Source of the DNA: Axinella damicornis
Lineage: Eukaryota > Porifera > Demospongiae > Axinellida > Axinellidae
Direction of reading: 5' to 3'
NCBI GenBank assembly: GCA_963931865.1
Contig: OZ007510.1
Coordinates: forward strand, 2,069,205 to 2,133,204
Length of the DNA: 64,000 nt
Below the pieces are notes generated by a model. The model was not told the DNA's origin. It saw nothing but the letters and a program-made list of their open reading frames with translations, and did no database searches. Numbering within the stretch: the first letter of the stretch is position 1; the number at the start of each line of letters is the position of its first letter. Below are positions 1 to 10,112 of the stretch, one piece after another. A program made the translations under genes and the position numbers.

Positions 1-1394
1 TCTGGGGAAGAAACATCACATAGTGGTGGCTGCCGTCCGGGCAGAGGCAGGCTGATCCCTTTAGAGGTCTCCAGAGATCCCGCAACACCCGCAGGATGGA
101 GCTCTTGCCACTTCCTGTAGGCAGGTACATCCACGGCCTAAAATTAGTACTAGCCCAGTAGCTGTCCAGTAATTATTGTTATTACTAGCCCAGCAACTCA
201 TAATAGTACTAGCCCAAGTGGACACTGCTAGTTTATTACATCTACAATAGGTGCATTACGGTTGGATAACCAGCCCGTATACTAACATGCACTGAAGTGA
301 GAACTGCCCTCCTGGTTATGCAACTAGAACGGTACCTCAGGTCTTACTCTCACCTTGTGGATACTTCAGCTGACCCTGATTGCATCCACTTGCTCATACG
401 ACTGTCATGCTGCTTGTAGGCAGTTAGCTCATGGCTTGTTTCAATTAACGCACATACATGAAGTCATATCCTTTCAATTACACTGAAGTGAGTAATGGCG
501 AGGGGCCAATTGGAAAACAAAAGCACTCATACCAAAGAGCATCAGTGCAAGACAGCGATCACAATGATGTAGCAGAATCTCTGTGTACCTCACCTGAGTG
601 CTATACAATTTGATTTGCTTATACAGGACAAATTTACCCCTACAAGGAGTGTAGCAACAGTCTACGGTATTAGCTGAGAGTTACCTGAGTCTCCAAGTAT
701 CAAAACATTTTTGCCTTTCTTAAATTGCAAATTCAATCCTATATGAGTGAGTGTGGGTGTGATGGGGAGGAAGAGGAAGGGAGGGGGGAGGGAGGGTAGG
801 GAAAGAGAGGAAGGGGAGGGAGAAGGAGGGAGGGGAGAGAGGAGGAGAGACCATACATAGGATTATTACGTGGCCTGAATCTGCACATAATTATGCAACT
901 GATATAATGATATGTACCTTCAACCAGTGGTATGGTTTGGTGTGGGGGAGCCACTGAGAGATTGCTGAGAACAGCTGCGAACTCTGTGCACTGGGGTGGG
1001 AGGGGGCGGCTGTGCAGGAAGCAAAACGAACAGATCTTTCAAATTACACTCTTGTGGAAAAAGACATGCACGAAGGTGTCCCCTTTCCCATATACTCCCA
1101 CTCCTGATCCCCTCCCCAAGCCCCTCCCCCAAGCCCCACCCCCCGATCCCCTCCCCCAAGCCCCCTCCCACACCTATTAGAGTTGATTGAAGGAATTAGA
1201 GTTCCAATTTTACTGTCCTCTTCACTGCAACTGTCTTCCTTCTCTTCTTCCTCATTTTCCTCCTCTTTCTCATCTTCTTTCTTCCTTGAGATCAATTGTT
1301 GGAGGGCTTCAATTAGCTCTCCTATTCTGCGCAAGGGTAATGGCAATACAATCAAGATAGTCTCGCTCACAGTCTCATACCCAGACCTTATTAA

Positions 1395-2026
1395 CCCTTG
1401 GTCTGCGTTCATTAATATTCATAACTTCCGCTCACGCGACTCGTGATCAATTTATTGCCTAGGTTACACATCTCTAAGGCTTCTCGCCGTTTTAACTTAC
1501 AATCGCGGAGTAGACTTCAAGTTCGAAGGCTAAGAACTGTCGAAGTATAGTTAATTTGTCTGCTAAGGGCGTGATTGAGCCCCGACTATCGTTATATGGC
1601 TGCTAGGCCGAGTTATACTCAAGCGCTCACCTTGGAACTCTCCCTGTTGTTGTGCTGTCGATGTCTGCCCTCCAGCGGGTGAGTTATTGGTGTTGATAGA
1701 TAGTTCAATGATGCCTCGAGCCTCTTCTAGGCCCTTGAGCGCTACCAATAGCGTTCCGTAGGCGAAAAAGCCTGTCCATGCTGGCAGTACACAAAACGGC
1801 GACAAAACAGTGAGCGCTTACTTATCTCTCGATCGGTAGGAGGAGCTTCTGATCGACTGCTGATATCCGTAGGGTCTGCCTCTTCATGACTGTGATTGCC
1901 ATTATATTAGCAGGGTCTGCCCCGCTTCAGTTTAGCTCGCCTCGCGATCTTGTCGTAAATATGCGACAGCCGCATTTTGCGCGCGTCCGCGCACGTCGCA
2001 ATTGGGCGACAAACGCAGGCAGAGAG
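1395..2026. mobile_element. 632-bp non-autonomous element with TTAA target duplication
   Basis: Flanked by TTAA at 1391-1394 and 2027-2030. The second ABCD4 copy has the uninterrupted site with a single TTAA at 24989-24992, and the bases on both sides match, so both element ends are defined exactly. The ends are weakly inverted-repeated: CCCTTGGTCTGCGTT on the left, and CTCTCTGCCTGCGTTT as the reverse complement of the right. TTAA duplication with CCC-type ends is typical of piggyBac-like elements; no transposase is encoded. It sits in an intron of the duplicate ABCD4. Confidence 0.85.
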
Positions 2027-2206
2027 TTAATTATACTCATCCCCGGCAAGAATGGTCTGGTGATACATACCTCTCAGTCAGAAACTTTAGGTGGGTACAT
2101 GAGAGCTAACACATTCAAATTGAGAAGAACAATTACAGACTGCGTGGGACTGCATGAGGCAGTTGTAGTCTCGGCCCCAGGCCCCAGTGCGGATCACTTA
2201 CAGTAT

Positions 2207-2471
2207 CTTGGGCTAGGAATGAGATACGAGGCTGGAATTTGCACCATTGTGATCAGCACAAACGGAGCATTCACATGATGTCCATTTTGCAGTAGGTTGA
2301 ATTTTGACCCCAAATCATGAAAAACCATGGATTATAGCCTTTGGTCGAGTGCGATTTTTGGCCAAAATGTGACCTATACTGAAAATCCATTTTAGGACAT
2401 CAGTTGAATGTTCTTTTCATGCTGATTACAATGGTGCAAATCCCAGCTTCATATCTCATTCCCAGCCCAAG
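2207..2471. repeat. 265-bp inverted-repeat (foldback) element
   Basis: Arms of about 75 bp (2207-2282 and 2395-2471) are imperfect reverse complements; both outer ends begin CTTGGGCT. The same 265-bp element is at 25170-25434 in the other ABCD4 copy, so it predates the duplication. No coding capacity. It looks like a MITE; a clear target duplication is not visible. Confidence 0.7.
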
Positions 2472-3230
2472 TTACGTAGCAAATTAATGTATTGCGCAGC
2501 TGCATGCCTTGCCTCATTCCCATGCAGACCTCTACACCGCCAGTTTTTCGCTTACAATATTCTTGCATACTGAAAGCGATAAAAAAACTGGACTTGGGAA
2601 TGAGGCTATGCATGCCCACAGGACGCCCTCCGCAACAAGTGGCATAATTGGGAGAAATGGTGCCAAAATGTGCCATAATTGGGAGAAAATGGTGTCCAAA
2701 ACATGCATTTGGATGACACAGTCACAAGATCTTTTTCATGCATGATAATTTTCACACCATTGATTTGAGGCTCTTACAAATTAATCTTGGAGCCCAACCA
2801 TACCTGTGTGTGTAGCCAGCTATGTCAGTGAAGGCGACGGCAGTATCCACTAGGGTGGAGAACTTGTTCAGGAGGTACATGGAAACAAAGGCATTCTGGT
2901 GACAGGGGGAGAGGTCAGAGTACAGTCACTACATGACTTGAGAGTACTGCATTTCTGTGATCAGATGTCATGGACAGTACTATTTCATGTTGCAGTGACC
3001 ATTCAGGGAAGTATGACAAATGGCAATCTTCCTGGGTATCAATCCATTTTATTTAATGTTACTAATTTTGTTTATGGTATGCATAACGTATGGTGACGTT
3101 CAATACACACATGGCACGAGAACACACACTGCTCGTCAAGCTCGCCCCAATCATTTGCTGCATGAGGTGAGTTCATGCTACTCGAAATACTAGCTGCAGG
3201 CACTACTTCAGGGCATTCAGCAGCACTTCT

Positions 3231-3715
3231 ACTCAGGGTGTGGGTATGATCTGAGGGTGTGGCTACGATCTGAGGGTGTGGCTACGATCTGAGGGTGTGG
3301 CTACAATCTGAGGGTGTGGCTACGATCTGAGGGTGTGGCTACGATCTGAGGGTGTGGCTACGATCTGAGGGTGTGGCTACGATCTGAGGGTGTGGCTACG
3401 ATCTGAGGGTGTGGCTACGATCTGAGGGTGTGGCTACGATCTGAGGGTGTGGCTACGATCTGAGGGTGTGGCTACGATCTGAGGGTGTGGCTATGATCTG
3501 AGGGTGTGGCTACGATCTGAGGCTACAGTCTGAGGGTATGGCTACGATCTGAGGGTGTGGCTATGATCTGAGGGTGTGGCTACGATCTGAGGCTACAGTC
3601 TGAGGGTGCGCCTACAATCTGAGGGTGTGGCTATGATCAAAGGGTGTGGCTACGATCTGAGGGTGTGGCTACAATCTGAGGGTGTGGCTAGGATCTGAGG
3701 GTGCAGCTACAATCT
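3231..3715. repeat. 19-bp minisatellite in ABCD4 duplicate intron
   Basis: About 25 tandem copies of GGGTGTGGCTACGATCTGA with point variants and a few truncated units. The sister array is at 26183-26636 with different copy number and variant order, so it has changed length since the duplication. Confidence 0.95.
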
Positions 3716-3887
3716 GATGGTGGCATCATAGAAATACTACAAACACGTACCAGTTTGGAACAAGAGATTGCAGGCCATCTGCAGAAACGTGGATCCTACA
3801 GATTCACAGGAGGCGCATCTGTAAGATCCACTTTCAAGCAAGTTGGATCTGCTACTTATATGTTTCATCCAAACAGCAAGTTGGGAG

Positions 3888-3926
3888 CACAGACAGAAGG
3901 ACAGACTGGCAGACAGACACATAGAC

Positions 3927-3985
<59 letters not shown>

Positions 3986-4005
3986 TGAACAGACAGACAG
4001 GTGCA
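3888..4005. repeat. (GACA)n microsatellite
   Basis: Perfect run of GACA/CAGA units, longer than its sister at 26813-26893. The apparent open frames across it are low complexity and not genes. Confidence 0.95.
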
Positions 4006-4559
4006 GAGGCAAATCGATAGCTGGATAGATCGACAACCTTGCTGATGACTGAGCTGAGCTGGGATGGATCCAGACTGTCGTACTTCCCAGAAAACACAGT
4101 GATTCCAACCAGAGAGTAGCTGATGACGGAGCTCACATAGTCAAACACATTTACAGACACTGAAGGTGAAGCAGAGAAGAAATGGAGAACAACTTGAAAG
4201 CTACCTCCCACGGATATTGCATGGCGCTCTCCTATTGTACATGCTGTTGCTAAGGACAATGCTAGGGCTGTTGCGTGGGCTGTTGCTATAGCCATTGTAC
4301 ATTTTAGTCTCATACCCAAGCCCTATAGGTATGAGCGTAGTAGAGATTTGCATCAAATGCTGTTTCAGCTGTTTAGAAGAATGACAGTGTGTTTAGCAAG
4401 TATCAAAAACAGTCTGGGTCTTATTACATCCTCCGAAGCCTTAGCTGTTCCAGGTTCGAACTCCTTCCACTCCCTGCAAATATAAAAAATTGCTACACTG
4501 CAAATATCAAAATTGGAGGTGGGAGGGGCTGGGAACAAAGTAAAGTTCATCTTCTCAAG

Positions 4560-4850
4560 GCTTAACAGGAGTATGAGGGAAGGGGTAAGAGGGGAGGTAA
4601 GACGGAGGGAGGGCGGAGGGAGGGAAGGGATAAGAGGAGAGGGATATAAGAGATCAGGGGAGGAATAAGAGGGGAGGGGTAAGAGGGAGGGAGGGGAGGG
4701 GTGAGGGAGGGAGGGAAGGGATAAGAGGTCAGGGGAGGAATAAGAGGGGAGGAGGGAGGGAAAGGATAAGAGGGCAGGGGAAGAAAGAGAGGGGAGGGGT
4801 AAGAGGGAGGAACAAGAGGGGAGGGGTATTATAAGGAGACGGATAAGAGG
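4560..4850. repeat. Purine-only tract (GGGAGG/AAGAGG)
   Basis: Almost pure purine on the + strand, so pyrimidine on the sense strand of the ABCD4 duplicate. Sister tract at 28035-28330. Lies just downstream of the donor of the 4890-4941 exon. Confidence 0.9.
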
Positions 4851-5241
4851 GTTTGGCATGTGCAAGAAAGAGATTTAGATATCACTTACTGTTCAGTAGA
4901 AACTGCCAGTGGACGACACCACGTTGAGTGTGCAGCAGAGACTACAGGGGAAGCAGCAGTAATTGCCGTCTCTCTCACTCCAACGCCATCAATCTACGTA
5001 TATACCTTTAGCAGCCTGTTAGACTTTTCTCCTTCAAGGTTTCCGGCCCTGAGGAGGACAGACCGATGACATCATATGGTAGCATAAAACAGGACGTGGA
5101 AGAGGCCACAATTTTGAGAGCATGAGAAAGAACTGAGGGCCTGAGAACTGAGTATATTCGGCAATGTTGTTATACATCTGGAGGCCTGAAGCCCCCATCA
5201 GTGGCTAGAGCCTCATGAATAAACTCCTAGATACAATTCAG

Positions 5242-5311
5242 TAGTCTAGTGCCCAGACCACACCCCCTCACAGTTCTCCCACGAGGGGGTGTGGTTCTGG
5301 GCACGAGACTA
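5242..5311. mobile_element. 70-bp mini inverted-repeat element, 9-bp target duplication
   Basis: Starts TAGTCTAGTGCCCAGACC and ends with its near reverse complement. Flanked by ACAATTCAG (5233-5241) and ACAATTCGG (5312-5320), an 8/9 match. Belongs to the TAGYCTSGTTCCCAG family found throughout this window. The same insertion is at 28736-28805 in the other ABCD4 copy. Confidence 0.8.
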
Positions 5312-5448
5312 ACAATTCGGGCATCACCATCACTCACTGGTAGAAGGCCACAGACTCGGCACTGGCCCTGACCTGGACATGGTGGAACCTGCAAGGGAGA
5401 AACAAAGCAGCTGCCAATCAAACATGTACAAGCATAATTATACAGTAA

Positions 5449-6026
5449 TGTTCATTGAAGGACTAGTCTTATCCCTGGGAACAAGGGTAGCATTGAAGGA
5501 CTAGTCTTATCCCTGGGAACAAGGCTGGCATTGAAGGACTAGTCTCGTCCCTGGGAACAAGGCTGGCAAGGACTAGTCTTATCCCTGGGAACAAGGGTAG
5601 CATTGAAGGACTAGTCTTATCCCTGGGAACAAGGGTAGCATTGAAGGACTAGTCTTATCCCTGGGAACAAGGGTAGCATTGAAGGACTAGTCTCATCCCT
5701 GGGAACAAGGGTAGCATTGAAGGACTAGTCTCATCCCTGGGAACAAGGCTGGCAAGGACTAGTCTTATCCCTGGGAACAAGGGTAGCATTGAAGGACTAG
5801 TCTCATCCCTGGGAACAAGGCTGGCAAGGACTAGTCTTATCCCTGGGAACAAGGGTAGCATTGAAGGACTAGTCTCGTCCCTGGGAACAAGGCTGGCAAG
5901 GACTAGTCTTATCCCTGGGAACAAGGGTAGCATTGAAGGACTAGTCTTGTCCCTGGGAACAAGGCTGGCATTGAAGGACTAGTCTTATCCCTGGGAACAA
6001 GGCTGGCATTGAAGGACTAGTCTTAA
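5449..6026. repeat. ~38-bp tandem array at the ABCD4/GLUT junction
   Basis: About 15-16 units of 34-38 bp. Each holds TAGTCTTATCCCTGGGAAC or a close variant followed by AAGGCTGGCATTGAAGGAC or shorter. The core reads like two ends of the 9-bp-duplication mini-element family joined back to back, with a spacer CATTGAAGG. A shorter array (about 7 units) is at 28945-29213. The array marks the right end of the ABCD4 duplication and the broken end of the GLUT gene. Confidence 0.9.
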
Positions 6027-8464
6027 ACCGGATGAAATGATTGTTGCTAATATCTGGAGAGCTCCAACTGCAAACATTGCAGCCTCCCTTGCGTAGTGTA
6101 TTCCAGCTGTTTGGAATATGGTGGCTGCATAGAAGATGATCACATTGATTCCGCTAAACTGGTGGAAGAAGATTAGGGTCAGTGAAAGAATGAACGGCAC
6201 GTACAAGTGTCTTTGTCGCAGTTCATACAATCTTCTTGCAATGGAGAGCTTGGGTGAGTTCTGTACAATGTTCTTTATTTCTTCGGCTTCTTCTTTGGCT
6301 ATTTCGTGTGACTGCCTCAGCCAGGATAATGCCTTTTCTGCACTTGAGTCACGTCCCGTGGATATTAGCCATCGTGGAGATTCATACAGCAGCAGCACTA
6401 GTATCTCAAACAGGAGCGTTAACATCCCGGCTACCACTGCAGAATGGACATAGTTGAGACTGGGGATTGCCCCCACAGCGTAGGAGAGAAATATGCCAAC
6501 GACCACCAAAATTTGATAGAAGGAACCAAACAGGCCTCTCTTCTTGGAGCAAGCAATTTCTGCTACATACAGCTAAAGTAGAGATGAAAGTGAGAATTCA
6601 GTAATAATTATAATGCAATTAGATAGTGATTGGCCACATAATAATAATGGGTTCATGTAATTGCAGAAGCCAGTGATGTGAATATGGCATCAGGTAACCA
6701 AAAGAGAACATACAAAATCTGCTGTGAGTACTGAGTAGTAGCTATGTGGAAAAATAGTTAGTACACGGCAACTATTAAAGTAACACTAATGAGCTTCTGG
6801 TGCTGTGTGTCTCATAATTAATGAGGTAGGAGAAATCGGTTGCCATGACAATGTGTGCATGCTACAGTTCCAATGTGTGGTAGTGAGTCGAGGTTTACAT
6901 GCATGCACATAGAAGCCAGTGCTATGAATATATTGAAGGCCACTCACTATTAACAAAATATTTGATGTATGTACTACCTTGTCTTATACTAGGTAGCTAG
7001 TTACATAACATTGCGCTTACCGGTACTGCTGTTGATATCCATCCGGATGCAATGCCAGTCAAGAGTCTGCCAGTAAGGATGAGCACCTGGAATTCCCGAG
7101 CACTCTTGCTGTAGTAAGACAGTATGATCACCATCCAGCCAAGGAAGTTGGGGATCCCAGTTGCCACTAGAGATGCTTTCCTGCCCGTCTGATCTGCCAT
7201 TAGTCCTCCGATAAGACTGCCAACGAGGGCTCCAACAGGCATCAGTGCCTGCGAAAAAGGTTTAATTTCTGGTAACATAGCCACTGATTCTGCAAGCCAA
7301 ACAGTGGACACAAAGCTGACACAAACTGGTGTTCATTACCACATTCAATTGCAGGCATGTTTCCAACTTGTAATTTGTAATTTGTAGTTCTTGGTTTCTA
7401 TGACAGTGTGCACTCATGCTCCTAACAACTACTCTTGCATCTGATTATATAACTACTGTAGGCTGTATGTTGGGTCGAATCCTAATGCAGTTGAAAATTA
7501 TTTGAATTGTCTACGTCACTGCATGCACAGTTGGCAACTAGTATAATATTATGCACCTATAGTCTCGGTCCCAGACCCAACCAACCCCAGCACGGATCGC
7601 TTTTCCGTGCGTTATACTGCACTGGAAGCGATAGACGCGCTGGATAAACGGTCTGGGAACAAGACTAATGTACCTGTGGAATTAATATCGGAGGAATACA
7701 ATGTTATGATTGTTCTGGTGCTTGTGTATGTACAGCCAACATCAATTGGCATGATGCAACCTGATTTGAAATCTACTTGTGCATCAACATAACAAATTAT
7801 GAAACCTAGGGCGGACAAACCATGCATGCGTACATCAACCAGCACATGGACTTTATTTTAGTACAAAGGGAATTGCCTTGTGCATTTTCTGTTCTATATG
7901 AGAATACCCACCAGCATGATATACATAGCTACATACATTTCCACCAATCATGTAGTGAAGTATTTTTCTAAAACCATATCCACTTTACAACACCTTGCCT
8001 CCTCTTCCAGTACCACCAGTGAGCCCTTCTCCCTCATGCACATGCTGGAGTCCTACTGCTGTTTCTGGGTTCTTCAGAGTATGCTATATGGTATCCCTCT
8101 ATGCTATCATAATAAACTCATAGCTATAAACTGGCTCAAGTTTGCAATAAATTATGTACTGCCGTATGATAGCTTTGGCGCCATTTCATTTTGAAAACAA
8201 TCAGTGTTAACTTACTACAAATAGGTCGCTCGTGACGCTGCCTTTTTCAAAGGCGTAATCCTCAGGTCGCTGTAGCTTCTCGGGATTGGCTAGGTCGATC
8301 AGGGCAGAAGAGGGATAGCCCATTGCATACCCCACGGTCAAGGACCCCAGCGTAGCAACAAGCGTGGAGACGAAGGTGGGCCACGTTTCCGACTTCGTTG
8401 CATTTATAGAACTGTTATCAGATTTGAGTGAGCTACATCTTCTGTAATCCCGTCCCATTTTCAA
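5985..8464 (-). pseudogene. SLC2A (GLUT6/8-type) sugar transporter, truncated in TM8
   Basis: Three exons: 8216-8464, 7021-7248 and 5985-6572. They encode TM1 with the GYAMGYPSSALIDL loop, then TM2-TM4 with DQTGRKAS and GRLLTGIASGW, then TM5-TM7 with the sugar-porter signature ESPRWLISTG and QFSGINVIIFYAA. Exon 2 is 228 bp and phase 0, exactly as in the neighbour at 10113-14216. The frame is open until ISSGL, where the neighbour continues VDKLGRK. Here the sequence passes into the tandem array and stops after 13 array-encoded residues. TM9-TM12 and the PETKG motif are missing, leaving about 354 residues against about 509. An ATG two codons downstream (8458) could also start it. Very probably non-functional, broken by arrival of the ABCD4 segment. 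Confidence 0.88.
7560..7667. mobile_element. 108-bp element of the TAGYCTSGTTCCCAG family
   Basis: Ends TAGTCTCGGTCCCAGACC and its approximate reverse complement. Flanks ATGCACCTA (7551-7559) and ATGTACCTG (7668-7676) match 7/9, with two transitions. Lies in intron 1 of the truncated GLUT gene. Confidence 0.65.
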
Positions 8465-10112
8465 TCTGGAGTTCTACTGTGGCCTATATGCACCATAGAT
8501 ACTAATATAGTATCCACGGTGCAGTTGCTTAGAACCCGAAAAACAGCAAATGCAAGTTCCAACTTGCAGGACTAGTTTTACGGGAGCCAGTGCGAAGAAA
8601 TCCAGCGTCTTTTAATTGTATTCATAGTACCAGTCCTAAACAACGCCAGTCCGAGCGGGCTGTACTGCATGCTGTATGCGGCTTGAAGTGACTCTGCTCT
8701 GTGTAGTCTGGTCTGATCTGGGAACCAGACTACCGTAGTTGATGCAGTTAGCTACATGTACATGTACAGTCAGTCCATACCCTATCCTGCATGACCAGTG
8801 CAAATTATGTGTGTGTGTGTGTGTGAAGGGGGGGGTAGACACAGTGCCAGACGTTCTAGCCTTACAAAAAAATGAAACAGCTGTACCACGGGTAACCGGT
8901 TATGTTGTGTGTATAAACATCACACATTCTATTTCTAGTCGCAGATGCTTTAGTCGCAGACCCCGTTCCGCACTGAGGTATTAGCTAATAGACCGGCCTG
9001 GCTCACTATGAATCATAGTGAGCCACATGTGCAAAGGAAAGGCCCGTCTAGGAGACTAGGACAGGTCATTGACCTGCCGCTACAGTTTGGGAATTGTATC
9101 GCTAACATCATGACTGGATAACGGCTAATCCCTGAGCAATTGCAACAAGCCACTTAATGTCACAGATAGACCCTTTGCCTCAGTGCAGAACAAGTATAGC
9201 TAGCTAATGTAGCTGACATCACGGTTGTGAACAATACGGCACAAGTAGGCTGCCTGGGAACGAGGCTGAGGCCGCCGAAGCATGTGTTGTATAGCTAGAT
9301 AGTGAACAGACTTATTAGCTAGCTAAAACATGAGTGGTAGCTACGTGCACACTTGTTGAACTCTTAGTTGTTGTCAAACATGTACTGTATTGACCAGTGA
9401 CAGTATAAATTACACATGGCTTGCTACACAACGATCAAACCGGTTGTTCTTCTCCTTCTAATAAAGTGGTGGAGCAGCACTTTAGCTATATAGCTATCTG
9501 GGCACCACACAATTCCATTGTAGCCACACGCACTGTACTGTACACCATGTACCATTTACCAGACAAGAGTCATCCGAACAAATTTAAATTTAGCTTAGCA
9601 TGCCATAACTAGCGCTAGTTATGGCATGCTAAGCTAAATTTAAATTTGTTCGGATGACTCTTGTCTTGCATGACTAGCTATGATGGTTATCTCTGCAGGC
9701 CTTTTATGGACTGCCTTCTTTACCTATTTATAAGGCTCAGCTAGGTCAAGGTGGTCCTCACTATTAGCCGTATACTCAAGTGCATGCACGGTTCCAGCCT
9801 TGTTCGCTGTGTGGCATCAATTTCCCATAGGTAGCTAGCTACACTGCATGCTTGAGTGCTTAGAAAACATTAATTGTCCCTAATTGAAGATGGCTTTCCC
9901 AGGAAGGGACCACTGCCACATCATGTTGTAACGTGTCATAAAACTGTTTTCCCCGTCAGGCGTGCCTGTTCAGTGATCTGAGCATGTATACAGGTACAGG
10001 AACTGACTCATAGATCCATGCTTGTATATATACCTACTATACACAAAGCAGAAAATTAGAAACCAAGAAACAAAATATATACACATTGTTATAAGTCCCA
10101 TACAAGCTTGTC
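8465..10112. other. Intergenic, no gene recognised
   Basis: Between the two GLUT genes. It contains a short (TG)n run near 8808-8825, a degraded mini-element near 8705-8731 and the perfect palindrome at 9561-9666. Open frames here are short and show no family features. Confidence 0.6.
9561..9666. repeat. Perfect 106-bp palindrome without spacer
   Basis: Two 53-bp arms, AGACAAGAGTCATCCGAACA inward and its exact reverse complement, meet at AGC|GCT (9613/9614). I found no mismatch. Confidence 0.95.

Larger units (their letters stand above)
1..5388 (-). pseudogene. ABCD4: Partial duplicate of ABCD4 (middle exons), 5'-truncated
   Basis: Nine exons match the full ABCD4 gene at 19490-32333: 5338-5388, 5006-5048, 4890-4941, 4038-4159, 2804-2895, 1172-1326, 918-974, 685-738 and a Walker A exon at 114 running off the left edge. 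Splice sites, phases and exon lengths equal those of the other copy and no stop was seen. They encode the second half of the transmembrane domain, the linker and the start of the ATPase (GDSG then SGKSS). The exons for the first transmembrane helices are absent: the similarity ends in the tandem array at 5449-6026 and truncated GLUT sequence follows. Coding differences are few (for example K to Q and I to V in the 4038-4159 exon), so the duplication is recent. Probably a pseudogene fragment, although what lies left of base 1 is unknown. An assembly artefact is the main alternative. Confidence 0.85.

Noticed and set aside
3231..3715. CRISPR-like array
   Set aside because: 19-bp units without spacers; minisatellite.
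3701..4108. ORFs across the GACA microsatellite
   Set aside because: Repeat-encoded; the true ABCD4 exon at 4038-4159 is in another frame context.
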